This document shows positions 35,117 through 47,094 of a DNA stretch of 64,000 nucleotides, one piece after another. The stretch is from Sordaria brevicollis (Eukaryota; Ascomycota; Sordariomycetes; Sordariales; Sordariaceae): NCBI GenBank assembly GCA_033439795.1, contig JAUTDP010000001.1, positions 930,001-994,000 on the forward strand, in the 5' to 3' direction. How positions within the stretch are numbered: the first letter of the stretch is position 1; the number at the start of each line of letters is the position of its first letter. The notes beneath the pieces were generated by a model. That model saw nothing but the letters and a program-made list of their open reading frames with translations. It had not been told where the DNA came from and ran no database searches. The position numbers and the translations under genes were made by a program.

Positions 35117-37945
35117 CTCGAAGGAAACAACACGTTGGGAGGTGGCCAGTGCCGTATCAGAAGGGGAAAAACAAAACACAAGTGTGAAACTGAAAGATCG
35201 AGAAGGGTTGTTTGATCTATTCTGCGTATTCTGTATCATGAAGGAAGTTCCCGAGCTCGCAGGAGAAAACAAAGATGAAAAGATTGGAAGGTCATGATGG
35301 AAGCAAGGCACTGAGGATGTTGGAGTGGGAGAAGAAGTGGCAGAAGTTGTTGACCTATTGAGGTCATGGCAGATAACCTATTGAGGTCCGGGCAGATGAC
35401 CTATAGTGACCGGGGGGGCCGGAGGAAGAGGTGGGGCAAACGGGCAAGTGCCTGGGCAAATAGGAAGGCAGTCAGTTTGCTATCAGACCCGACGGACCGG
35501 GTCGCGCAAGTGTGAGCATCAGTTTCCTGCCTGCTTAGATCTGCTCCCGTTTTTTCAGCATGGAGTCGATGTTTCGAGCTCTCAGATGGAGTGATTTGAG
35601 GAGAGATATTATCATGGAAGAAATGTAGGAGGATGTTGGAGTGTCAATGAAGTGGAAGAAGTGGTTGACCTACTAACCTCAAGGTAAAGGTCTCGGGCAA
35701 GTCATCCCTATACTGACTTGATCCCGGGGGAAAGAGGGGCAAATGCCTAAAAACGGGCAGTCAGTTTCTGTCAGAACCCAATGACTTGACCGCACGGCAT
35801 ACCGGCCGTATAGTCTACATAAGTGTGAAAGTTGCTGCTTGGCCATATCTGTGTCCTATTTGCATTATGAAGGACCGGGGGTCGTATCCTCATATCCGCG
35901 AGCGTGGTATTTGGGAATCATCTTGGAAGCAAAGAGGCTCGAAGTGGGATATACGAGTCTCTGACTTCCTTTTTAAGTGTCTGAGCGATGTCAGATTGGA
36001 AGAAAGATGATACTGCAGAGCGTTCTTGACAGTTAGTCGAGTGTGCAAGGCCTGAAAGGATCTGGCAAGTTCTGAAGAATGTTGAGGCCTCACGGAGTTT
36101 ATTGCACCGCGTGTTTTGTGTTGTCGAGCTGTGGCAGTTCTTGACCATGAAGGCTTTGTGCTGTTGGGCTCAAGTGATACTGGGCATCATTGGCAGCATA
36201 AGTGGAACAAGGGCAAAGAAGAGAGCAGTGGATGGATTGCCAAGTGGTTGAATGGTGGCCAAGTGGAACATGCAGTCTGTTCTTGACGGGACCGTTTGCG
36301 AACTTCCCGAACCAAGACAGAATCTGGCAAATGCTGGAGAAATGTTGATGACCTTAGTCCGTTTACGATTGTTTCTTTGAGCCGTGACCATTGTTGGCTA
36401 TAACCCTTTGCACCCTCGAATAGAAGAGATATCTTTCACATCACTAGGTACCTAGAGGTAGCCAAGTGGGAACCTCAAAACGTTGAAGTGTTGAACGAAT
36501 CCGTCTCTTAGCATGGAACTTTTCGATCTGCACATAAAGCTTACTGATACATATATTAACGGATTCTCCGTCTCTCCATTCATCCTCCTTCTTCTTCACC
36601 TTCAACCAACAAGCCCGCCACCACTCTATTGGCTCGCATCATCTTCGTTCGCTTCACCAAATAATACCTCTATCGACTTTGTTTGCATCTTTGGCTACCT
36701 ATCTGCAAAGACCACACGGATGAAGGCATGAGAGAAGCGGATGGCTTACCAAGTAGTTGAGTTTACGCTGCTGCTGATTGTCCCTGGAAACATAAAGACG
36801 GGAGGTCTCTCCAAGACTGCGGTATGTGCTGAACAGTCAGTTGTCCTCCCAAGACATAAGGGACGTGAACCTAGCAAGTGCTGGAAGATTTGTGGTGGAT
36901 TAAGTGCGTTTTGCTATCTTTCCCATCCGTTTCAAGAGCCGTGACCATGGTGGGCTGTGAAGGCATTGCACTCTCAGACGCAGAAAGACTTTTTGACATC
37001 ACTGGACAAGTGGGATGTGGTAGAAGGAAAGGAAGTATCTATATTTTCCAAGTGGTTGATTCATGACCAAATAAAAGAGGTGGGGAGACACTCGGCCTCT
37101 TTTGCATCGTTCTGAACTACTCCATGTGCCCAATTTGAAGACAAAAGAGAATTTGACAAGTGCCGGAATAATGATGAGGCCCCGGTGCATGCTCCCTACT
37201 TCTAGGGTTGGTTCCATTGAGCCTTGCTGCCATGGCCATTATTGATTCTGAACTCTTTGAACTTACAAAAAGAACCTCAAAGAACAGTTCGACATCATTG
37301 CCCAACTGGAACACAAAAGATGGTGAAACGTATTGAACGATTTCATGTCTTAGAGCATTTGGATGATCTGCACATCTTGCTCCTGAATCCTGATACATCT
37401 GTTCAGGGTTTCCCCCTATCTCCCTCCCTGCTCTCTCCCTACTACCTGCTCTCTCCCTACCTGCTCTCCCCCCTCTGCTCTCCCCCTCTCTCACTTCCTC
37501 CATGCCTCTCTTCTTCCTTTCTCAATCGACAGGTTTACAGCCCTCCTTTTCGTCATCGCCTTATCTACATCGTGGTGTCCCACTCACTTCGTTATGTCAC
37601 TAGAGGTACCTCTACGACAGGCAAGTGTCTGACTTGCCAAGTGACTGAGGAATGGTTGGATGGACGAGACATGAGCCTCTAGCCTGTCCTGGGGGTTAGC
37701 TGAGTTAACAATGATTGAAAAGATCTGACAAGTGTTGAACGAAGCTGCTGCCCTCGGTACGTTTTCTTTGTTTTATTCCATCAAGTCATAAACATTTGGC
37801 CGTGCGATGTGCATGCTTTAACTCTGAAAAGGAAGAACAATTTCACTTCGTTGACCAAGTGGGAAGAGTGTGAAAGGTGTTGTGCGACTCCGTTCTTAGC
37901 ATTACAGGCTCTATCGACTTGCCCACGTCTCATTCTAGAGGTACA

Positions 37946-38386
37946 TATATCAAGGGAAATTCTAGACACACACACGGTCAATTCTACACGCACACACGGC
38001 TCAAAACCTAATACCGCCACTCCTCCTCTAAAACCAATTATTAATTTCTATTAAAAGAAGAATTAAATAGGAATTAACTATCCATCACTTCCCAGTCCTC
38101 TTTCCCTTTTTAAAAGGTTTTCGTTAGCCTTTCTTATAGTAAGTTTCATTCGTAATGTCCAAATTTGCAACCTACGCTTCTTCATTCCTACATCCCTGAA
38201 CAACACACTCCAGACATAAAAGAATGGGAAAAAATAGATGAAGGAGGGGTATTCTATTAAATACTCTACAAGGAAGTAGTTTTTTCATTTAAGTTAATTC
38301 TTTTCGGTGGAATTTTAAGCTTCGAAAATCCGGCATGTGTGCGTGTAGAATTGACCGTGTGTGTGTCTAGAATTTCCCTATATCAA
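37946..38386. mobile_element. 425-bp hAT-like MITE with perfect 8-bp target duplication
   Basis: The element (37,954-38,378) has perfect 43-bp terminal inverted repeats beginning GGGAAATTCTAGACACACAC. It is flanked by identical octamers TATATCAA (37,946-37,953 and 38,379-38,386). An 8-bp duplication is typical of hAT transposition. The interior is AT-rich and non-coding, so mobility would need a transposase elsewhere. A sibling array module at about 36,549-36,574 (ACATATATTAACGGATTCTC) is the equivalent site without the element, which independently supports insertion. The perfect termini indicate a recent event; at 425 bp it may be near the lower size limit for RIP. Confidence 0.85.
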
Positions 38387-38708
38387 CGGATTCTCCCTCT
38401 CCTTCCCTCCTCTTCTTCCATCTACGACAAACAAGTTTACTAGCACCCTTTCCATCATCATCCACACCCCATTGTCTTTGCCCACTGCGATCGAAAGAAT
38501 GAAGCGTCAACCTAGAGGTAGCTGGTCAAGTGGCTGACTCGCCACAAAGTGGGAGGTCGGGAAGTTTCTGCAAGACCTTGAGCAGTTAGTTGACTGACCG
38601 AGACATAAAAAGATCTAACAAGTGCTGAAAGAAGGTTGAGGCCTCAGTGCGTTTGCTGGTTTTGGCTTCATCGCGCCTTGACAAGTCCCTTTTCACATAA
38701 GGATACTG

Positions 38709-38736
38709 TTTTTTTTTTTTTTTTTTTTTTTTTTTT
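38709..38736. repeat. 28-nt poly(T) run
   Basis: An uninterrupted T run in the middle block of the mini-exon array; a shorter T run occurs in the neighbouring module near 39,048. On minus these are A runs within an intron-like segment. Confidence 0.95.
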
Positions 38737-39563
38737 GTGGGACAATCAAGGCTTTGAGTGCTCAAAAGAAGTTGAAGAAGGAGGTTTTGTCATCATGACC
38801 AAGTGAGATATCCGAGAGAGAAAGGAAGAAATGGGTAACGTACCAAGTGGTTGAGCTCATGATATGAACAAGTGGGAGAACAGAGGGCGGGCAACTCCTG
38901 CGGCTGTGTTCGAGCGGTTAGCAAACTGCCCAAAACAGGAGAGATTCTGACAAGTGTCGAAAGTGATGGTGGCGGCATCAGTGCGTTTGCTGGTTTTGAT
39001 TTCATTGAACCTTGACATGCAAGTCCCCTTTTCTGTAAGGATATTGTTTTTTTTTTTGTGTTTTTGTGGGATTGTCAAGGCTTTGGACTCTCAAACTTAC
39101 GGTCTGATCATCATTTGCCAAGGGGAGTGAGAGAAGGAAAGTGGGAATTGCTTGTCTTACCGAAGTCTTAGATCGAATTTGCAACGAGCTGCGAAAGGCC
39201 AAAGCCCCACCCTCTAGAACGCACAAATATTGTTCTTGTTAGTAAAGGCGTCTCCTGGATGAGGTGTTGACGGGGAAAGTGCGAAAGGTTCTTTGCTTCA
39301 TCTCAGACATATTTTGAGATCATCAACTGGGAGTATCACCTCCCTCAGACGAGAAACTGCGATTAATGATGTTCATCATGGAAGCATAACCGACAGGTGA
39401 CAGATAAGAGACACAATACTGACTTCTCAACCTCTCCGGCCAAGAGCTCGAAAGCCCTGGAGACGTTCTGGCCGTAGCGAGCTGAAGCCTCGGTCCAGGC
39501 ACACCTGTACTTCTTGCGAAACGGACTGGATGTTGAGAGAAGGCATATTGACTTTGTTGGGTT

Positions 39564-42500
39564 CTAATGCTGACTTGACCAAAGGCTTGTAGGGATTGAT
39601 CGATCGGCACGCGCGAAGAACAACGAAACCGGCCTGCAAAAAAATAATGTTAGCCCAATCCGTCAAACAAGGGTCCCAATCTCGAATGATGGATGTCGAC
39701 TGTTGAAACAACAAGTTCCTCAGGCTCGCTGTGTAAGTCCAACAGTCCTCCTGAACCAAGAGGCCCCTCAGCCCCTGGAACAGGCACGGACGTCCGACCA
39801 ACGTTCTGGTCTCCAAGCTGTGGCCTGCAAGGAGAGAAGAATGAAGGCCGTCTGTGCTAAGTGAGTAGATGATCTACTCACAATTTGATTGACGGAAGTT
39901 TTGTAGGCATCGATTCGATCGCAGCGAAGAGAAACGGAACTTGACGGCCCTGGGAAAAAAAACAATGTTAGCCCAATCCGTCAAACAAGATCCCGCGAAA
40001 GTCTCGAATGATGGATGTCGACTGCTATGTGGAGCATCGAGTTCCTCAGGCTCGAAGTTGGCATCTCCGACAGTCCTCCTAAACCAAGGGGCCCCAGACC
40101 CAAGGAATAGGCACAAGACGCCAAACCAACGCCTCCAAGCTGTGGCCTGCAAGGAGGGGAGATGGCCGGCTGGGCTAAGTGAGTAGATTTTCTACTCACC
40201 ATTTCATTGAAGTTCAAGTTGTTCGCTGTTGGTTGCACGTCGACTGACAACGCTGAAGTCGCTGAGGAAGATCCCGCCAAAGACGAAAAAACCGCGGAGA
40301 GGTGCCCAGGACATGAAAAGTCCCGGACAGCCCCCCCGCAGCCCAGTCGAAGAGGAACTGCCCACACGCCGCCGATGTGTGAAGTCGAAGTCGAAGAAGA
40401 CGATGATAATCGAAGAAGACACCTACCAACCCCACCGTTAGCCAGGCCCTCCTCCTTGGGATTCCCCCAGACTCGGACACGGAGGGTCCTAGACACTCCA
40501 CCATTTCATTGTCATAGCCCAGCCACCTGGCAATGCACGCCGTGGTCCTGAAAGCTGATCCCACATCCCAAGGCTGAAAAAAACCTCGAAAGGAAAAAAA
40601 GAAGCTAAGTAGGTGCACCTACCTGAAGAAGAAGACGAAGTCCGAGATCGCTGTTGAAGATGGTCGAAGACCGCTGCTGAGTTCGACGCTGGAGTTGAAG
40701 AAAACCTGCCATCCCCACCGTTAGCCAGGCCCTCCTCCTTGGGATCCCCCAGACTCGGACACGGAGGGTCTTATAAACACACATTGTCATAGCCCAGCCA
40801 CCTGGCATTGCACGCCGTGGTCCTGAAAGCTGAAACCCACATCCCAAGGCTGAAAAAAAACCTCGAAAGGAAAAAAGAAGCTAAGCAGGTGCACCTACCA
40901 GATGATGAAGGACATGAAGAAGTCCCAAGATGACCGGGAATGTCGAAGGTCGAAGACCGGCCGCTGACGAAGAAGAAGACCTATAAAGCGCAAGTCCGCA
41001 AAAAAGTTAGCCAGGCCCATCCATCCTCGGGATACCCCCAGACTCGGACACGGAGGGTCTTGACATCTCTGTGTCTCAATCATAATCATTGTCATATTGA
41101 CAGCCCAACCACCTGGTAATGCACTACCGTGGTCCTGAAGACTGTGCTATTCCCACCATCCACGAGGCAAGCTAAGTAGGTGCACCTACCAGAAGAAGCA
41201 AAAGGCGTCGATGCCAGAGTGTCGAAGGCCGCAGAGCGGTGTTGATGAAGAAGACCTGGAGTGGAAGAAAGTCCGTAGGAAGGGTTAGCCATCCCGAGCG
41301 CACAAGAATGTTGTGAAGACATTGAGGGTCTCTGGTCCGGCTACCTAACCAGAGGTGCACCGAGCCACGAGTCTCTATGCAAGGAACGACCAAGCAGGTA
41401 ACACCTACCAGATGATGAAGACGACGATGTCGAAGACCGAAGACCGCGCGACCGTGAAGATTGACCTGAGAAGATGACCACAAAGTGGGTTAGCCAAACC
41501 GAACACACGAAGAAAACAAAGCTTACAGCTCAGTGCCATCTCACCTCGCCCATTGAGGCGTCGCAACTAGAGGCGTGACTGGCAAAGTCAACTTTAAGGA
41601 GCAGATGGGTTTTCATCATCGCCACACGGGAGCCAAGTCCCTTCGCAGAACAGAATACAGCCAAGTAGGAGTCGGACCTACCAAAAGATGAAGAAGAAGC
41701 CGAGTCGAAGACGGCAAAGACCGATTGAAGACCGCACGCGCGACGAGGAAAACCTGAAAGAAGACCGCAAAGAAAGTTAGCCAAAGCAAACCGGAAACAC
41801 GTAAACAAGACCCAGTCCGCAGAAAGACGAAAGAAGCAATGAACAGAAGCCCGTGACATCAGAACCATCTCCACCTCTGCCCATGAAGGCGTCGCTTTTT
41901 GAGGCGTGGCCCGCCTGGCTTCCGCAAATGCATTGGGCTACTGCGGTGGCACCAGACAAGCCAACATTAAGGAGCCGATGGGTTGTCATCACCTGCCACA
42001 TGAGGTGGGCTCTGCCGTGGGAAGGAATGAAGCTAAGTAGGGGTTGGACCTACCAAATGTGTGTGTGTCGCGCCTGTGTGAGTCGCGCCTGTGTTTGAAG
42101 TCGAGGATGGTGTCGAGAATGCCAGGCGCGATGGCAAGGTGATGAAGATCGAAAACCTGTGAAGACTGGAATCACTTAGCCCAACCGAACAAAATCATTG
42201 TCATTGTGAGAAAAGGGACCGGTCAGAAGAAGAAATCCAAACACCGCTGGCTCAGAAGTTGGCACACTCAGTTAAGGTCATCGACACCAAGGTCAAAGCC
42301 GAGGCAACTATGAAAATTTTGTATTGGCATTCGAGGTTGTTGTCATCATCGCCAGCGATGAATGGGGTTGGACCAAGTGAGGACGATGTGCAATGTGACT
42401 CACCATGAGGAAGACAAGATGGATCTTGATGTCGCGACGACAATCTCGAAGTGTCGATGAGTTGAAGATGGGAAAAACCTGTGAGAGACTGGAATCACTT

Positions 42501-42965
42501 AGCCCAACGAAAATTTTCATTGTCATTGTTCAGGAAAGGAAAAAAGGGACCGGTCAACCCAAACCCCGCTGGCTCAGAGGGTGGCAGCCATGAAACTACT
42601 CATCGTCACCAAGGCCAAAGCCGAGGCGAATCCCGCAATCGGCAAAGGGATTTTTTCATCATCGCCAGAAAGGAATGGGAGTTGGGCTGAGTGAGGACGC
42701 TGTGCAATGTGACTCACCTTGAAGAAGAAGAAGAAGATGTCGAAGATGTTGATGTCGAAGTGAAAGATGAAGACCGAAAACCTGCAAAGACTGGAATCAC
42801 TTAGCCCAACTGAAAAGGTCATTGTCATGGTAGGAATCGCTGGCTCAGTGGCAAAGGCACAATCTTCACTTTGGCAGATCAGAAGGCACAGGCTGCTATC
42901 ATCATTGCCAGCGATGAAGTTGGGTGTTGGGCTAAGTGAGGACGATGTGCAATGTGACTCACCAT
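39564..42965 (-). CDS. Candidate 321-codon protein assembled from mini-exons
   Basis: Splicing the proximal modules in order gives a frame that starts at the first ATG of the predicted transcript (the last three bases of exon 3) and stays open to TAG at 39,564-39,566. Segments, all minus: 42965-42963, 42781-42718, 42478-42404, 42156-42054, 41753-41682, 41465-41409, 41255-41190, 40980-40899, 40705-40623, 40422-40200, 39949-39882, 39633-39564 (966 nt). Of the three frames of the 223-nt exon only one is open to its end, and the spliced frame is that one, which gives modest support. The peptide is rich in Ser, Leu, Phe, Arg and His with low-complexity Ser runs. I recognise no domain. Each intron has a standard donor, a GCTAAC/CTGAC-type branch site (GCTAAG before exons 4-6) and an AG acceptor. 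It could equally be a spliced non-coding RNA. Confidence 0.35.
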
Positions 42966-43640
42966 GATAAAGAAGAAGAAGAAGAAGCGGAAGGTGCGAC
43001 CGTGAGATGATGATCTGGGAAGAAGGAAAGAACACGTCAGTAAACTGCATGACAAATGAATGTCCGGTTAGGTGAAAGTGATCTTTGGCTTCCCTGGTCA
43101 GAGGCATTTGTTTTCATCGCCATGCCGGCACAACGTGCAATCCACCACAAGGCAGGCTCGAAGGTTTGTATGATCATCATGGGAAAAGTCTGCTCGGTGA
43201 TAGTATCTGTTCTTACCTGAAGATGAAAGTGAAGCGCAAGTGATGAAGAAGCTGATGTTGATGATGATGAATCTGATGGAAGCCAAAGACAGGTCAGCAA
43301 ATGCCAAAGATGAATGTCAGATGTGAAGAAATGTTTTGATGAGTGTCCCTCAGAAGTGGCAGTTTCCTCCATACAAGGCTAGGACTGGCTGACACCAGCA
43401 GACGCCAGCGTTACCCTGCGCCGAACACATACAGGAATACTGAAACGCCTGGCCACAGTTCATCATTGGGAAAGGAAGGAGTGTGAGATGGTGGAAGGAG
43501 ATGGAGATACATACCAGATGATGATGATGATGAAGAAGGAGAAGAAGAAGATGATGATGATGATGGAGGAGGAGAAGAGGAAGAAGAAGAGTGCGACGAG
43601 AGATGAAGAAAGGGAGAAAATTTGAGAGGAGAAGAAAGGT
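39564..43640 (-). other. Mini-exon array, proximal block: 14 exon-like modules
   Basis: Exon-like segments on minus: about 43,630-43515, 43272-43217, 43014-42963, 42781-42718, 42478-42404, 42156-42054, 41753-41682, 41465-41409, 41255-41190, 40980-40899, 40705-40623, 40422-40200, 39949-39882, and 39633 onwards. Lengths from exon 2 are 56, 52, 64, 75, 103, 72, 57, 66, 82, 83, 223 and 68 nt. Most begin GTTTTC or GTCTTC and are rich in CTTC, CATC and CGAC. Introns are 153-300 nt, long for Neurospora, and share whole blocks: GTGAGTCACATTGCACA at the donor, ATCGCTGGCGATGATGA inside, and GGGCTAAGTGATTCCAGTC or GGCTAACNNT before the acceptor. Splice signals are consistent only on minus. Exons 2-11 (710 nt) contain no TAA, TAG or TGA in any frame. 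Confidence 0.75.
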
Positions 43641-43650
43641 GAGGAAGGAG

Positions 43651-43660
43651 GGTTTAAATA
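43651..43660 (-). promoter_or_regulatory. TATA-like box of the mini-exon transcript
   Basis: On minus the sequence reads CTATTTAAACC, a good TATA-like element, followed 20-40 bases downstream by a pyrimidine-rich leader (CCTTCCTCACCTTTCTTCTC) that leads into exon 1, whose donor GTATGT is at 43,514. The same TATTTAAAC word lies on minus at 49,545-49,553, upstream of the pseudogene at 48.6-49.1 kb. Confidence 0.5.
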
Positions 43661-43690
43661 GAGGACCAGAAGGGAGAACAGGTGGGGCAC

Positions 43691-46600
43691 AAGGCGACAG
43701 AATCAGTCTGCCTGATCAGAAATTCCCGGTGGGGACTGACAACAGGACGGTACTCGAAGGAAAGCAAACAAACCGTGCGAGGCGGACCACTCAGAAGACG
43801 GGACGAAGAGCTAGGGCAAGCTGCGCAAAGATTTGGCTGGCCGGGCGGGCTGATTCTGACAATTTCTGTGCGACCTCGAGCTGAGGGAGGCTGCCTATTG
43901 GCAGGACAACGGTGGCAGGCTTGACGAGAGGGCCCACACGGGACCAAAAGTTGATCTGCCAGCCGTCCCAAAAGGGAATCAGTCGCAAGGCAGGGTGGTC
44001 TTGACGGTCTAGGCCAGGGCAAGAGGCAGGAAAGGGAACCGGATGACGGCTGGGACATGGGTAAGGGCCCACAGCTGGTCAACAGATTGTGCTCACGACG
44101 TCACGGTGCGAGGGATCCTATGGCAACGGAGCACTCTGGTTCGTCGAGGAGGAGGAACACAGTCTGGACAAAATATCTGCAGGGGTCTATTCAGATCTAG
44201 AATTCGTTGGGGCACAAACGACTGGTTCGTCCCCTTGCCCAGCAACTCCAGAACGGTTGAGGTACCCGAGAAGGAGCAAGTACCTGATGGGGTACGTGCT
44301 CAAGAAAGCAGCCATCTGGTAGGCTGAGAAGCACGAGATCAAGGGTATAGCCACTCCATGGTACTTGTAGATTCTGCGTCAGCAACGGGACGAACAAGGA
44401 GGACACTCACTCGTCCCCTCGGCCTCAGATGGAATCAGAAAGAAGGACGAGATTTCAAGACGAGATCGAGTCACACAGGATCGAGTCCCTTGTCGTAGAT
44501 AGCAGAAAAATTGCGATGAGAAGTTTGTGCCTCGACAAAATCATCTTATTGAACTCGAGGAGGGATGACGTGATGACGTGGGACGAGAGCCAACATGGAC
44601 ACTCGCCAGTTGAGACGGCTGGCAAGACGATTTGGACGGGCCAAAGTGGAGCAAAGTTTTTGTTTTGTGGTCTGGACTGTTTGGTTCATTTGTGGGCGGG
44701 GTGACGCCGATAGTTTGCCGGCTGGAAGGTACGCAAGCCGGTATCGGGGCCGAACTTGGTCGCCCGCCACCATGGAGGGGCAGTGGCGGGGTGACAGGCA
44801 CACAGAAAGTGAGCTCAAGTCTTGCTGAGTATGGTGATTCACGTTTTATGTCGATATGTGTATTGAAGCAGAAGATATTTGCGAGTGACTGTTATGTTGG
44901 TGTTGTTATGGAGGAAATTTGTGAGCTCGAGTGCACTGGGGATGCGACAAAGACCTGTCTCAACGCTTCTTGGGAAGCCACATATCATTGCGTTGTCAGT
45001 TTTGAGGCTGGAGCTATTCGCGAGTGACCATGCTGCAGTGCGGAATCCGTGGGAGGAGGCTCAACATTCCCATCGAGGACGGACACTGAGACAACACTTG
45101 AGAAAAAATGAAGGATTCAACCGGGCTTGGGAATATACAAGACATGTTCTTGTTGGCCCTTATATGTAACTAAAAGGCGCTTGCAAGTGACTGTTACGAT
45201 CAGATTCGAATGGAGACAGACTGTTCGATAGAGGTACTGAGATTGCAAGTTCACCTCTAGACGTACACGGTGCGGACATCGCAAAGTTGATACGTGATAT
45301 CGTGCTTCAAAGTCTGTGTATACCACGCTGAGAGCAAAGGTTAAACTAGGTGTTCTTGAGTTAACTTACTTGCAGAGGTAGTTGAGTTTATGTATCTCCA
45401 ATGGTTTTGGTGTTACCTAGTCCGCCATATCTCCTTGTTCATGAGTTCTGGACCTTAATATCATGTTGTGTTTCTGTGCCTCAATGAAGATTCCCATGAA
45501 CGACTCTAGTTCTTCCAGCTCGAGAATTTGGCATGTGATTATCGGAGGTCCTTAATTCATTTTACCAGGAGAAACTTTATCTCGAAGTCCCAAAGTGTCG
45601 GTGATATGGAATGCGCGCAAGAAGCACCTCACCATCAACATGGGGAACAGGTTCGAGTGACCAAACCATATCCTCTTTTGCGATACCGTTCTCAACGGCA
45701 TCAATAGGTAGAGGTATGGACTTGTTCAGCAGCTTGATGAAGTGTTTGTTGCAGTATCATAATTTACATCTGCATGTTTCCTCCAGATGTTTCCTTCCAG
45801 TGTTTCTTGTTCAATTTCTCCAAGTACCCTAGGCTGGTATCGACTTCGTGACTGCTATGGCACACCAATCACGAAAAACGAAACACGATGTGTTGACCCT
45901 GAATTCCCCTTATTTCTGATGTATTCCTGCAAGTTGATGTACTTTAACATAAGTCTCTTCTTCATCACGGTTCATTCCTGTACATTGTGCTCATATTTTC
46001 ATGTCATTTGATCAAAAACCGATTGCCAATGCGACAGCAAGCCCCAAACACAGTGCAAATCCTGCCTTGAAAATGTTTCTAAAGGTTTGACAATCTTCCT
46101 TTAATATGCAATTTTCCGTCTTTCTTCCATCGCACTATCAATCTTGCAGTCAGCATGGATCAAAAGTGTCGATTTTGCATCTCGTTCCCTTTGCCAACAA
46201 TGCCGTGTTTACACCTGAAAGGGGCGGCAACCGTTGTCATGTCGTTGAAAGTGGGTCCAATTGCGGCTAACGATTGGTGGGTTGGGTGACATCGGCACTA
46301 CGGTGGGCGACACAGCAATGATGGCAATTCTATGCGACGACAATGAACGTGGAAGCAAACAGTGACAAACGGATGTAAAGAGGATGGAGGGAAGGAAAGA
46401 GCAACTTGAATGAAGCCACAGGCTGCTGGACTGCATAACAGCTGGGGGAAAGACCATCCGACACCCAAGTGGAAGGGACGATGCGATGACGAACATCACT
46501 GGCATGCACACAAGGAGGAACAAGACTGGATGGCGACGATGACATTAGGCTAAGTCGCAGCTAGATACACGATAACATATGTGTTCCAGGACAAGCCGCC

Positions 46601-46990
46601 GACGGAGGTCAGCAAAGTATACCTCCTTGCCCTCCTCCTCAAGCTCCTCTAAGCCCGTGTTCTTTCCGGCCGTGAGGCAGCAACCCCAAGAGAAGCATCT
46701 AATCGATTCAAAAGCTTCTCTTCCACCGACCAAACGATTGTCCCACAAGGAACAAACAAAGCCCAAAACTTGTTGCATGTTTTCGACCACGTCACGTTGG
46801 GCTCAACGCCCTTGGCTCTGGCCAGCCCTGTTTGCGTTGTGGTTAGCATGTGGTTTCTACCTATCTTGGAGCGGGGATGCCGGAAGATGGTCACTTACCT
46901 CCGGTAGTATCAGAGGGGAAGCCGAGGACGGGACATTCTGCGAAGGTTGGTTGGTCGGAAGCGATGGAGCTCCCGACCGGGATGTTCTCG
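43691..46990. other. Intergenic DNA, no supported gene
   Basis: I see no family match or convincing splice pattern. Overlapping frames up to about 140 codons exist on both strands at 43.65-44.08 kb. A plus frame from 46,579 contains one hydrophobic segment (WLWPALFALWLACGFYLSW, about 46,813-46,870), which may mark a small membrane protein, but its boundaries are unclear. Confidence 0.4.
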
Positions 46991-47009
46991 AGTCAGATAG
47001 ACCATCACC

Positions 47010-47087
47010 ATGCGCCGAGTTTCTTTCTTGCGATTTTTCTTCGCCGCCCTCCTGGTGGCCTGGTGGGTACACCACAAGGTCAACTAG
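47010..47087 (+). pseudogene. Truncated copy of the 50.7-kb small membrane protein gene
   Basis: ATG at 47,010 gives 25 codons, MRRVSFLRFFFAALLVAWWV then HHKVN and a stop. About 80 nt match 50,707-50,790 with few differences, from ACCATCA just before the ATG. In the 50.7-kb copy that point is an AG acceptor (TCTAG at 50,702-50,706), so the similarity starts at an exon boundary. After the signal-anchor the sequence diverges. Confidence 0.6.
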
Positions 47088-47094
47088 TGGATCG

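Larger units (their letters stand above)
35117..39560 (-). other. Mini-exon array, middle block: diverged modules
   Basis: The same layout continues but with weaker repeats. Well-defined exon-like segments are 39213-39161 (acceptor TTCTAG, donor GTAAGA), 38897-38844 (acceptor CGCAG, donor GTACGT) and a segment ending at about 36,753 (donor GTAAGCC, acceptor TTTCCAG). Many copies of AAGTGGG, CAAGTGTC and a TTTGCTGGTTTTG-like word mark module boundaries. A 425-bp transposable element (37,954-38,378) and a 28-T run (38,709-38,736) interrupt this block. No conventional gene is supported here. Confidence 0.5.

Noticed and set aside
42718..43600. Plus-strand acidic (Glu/Asp) reading of the GAAGAA/GATGAT tracts
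   Set aside because: Splice signals are consistent only on minus, and plus frames of the exons contain many stops.
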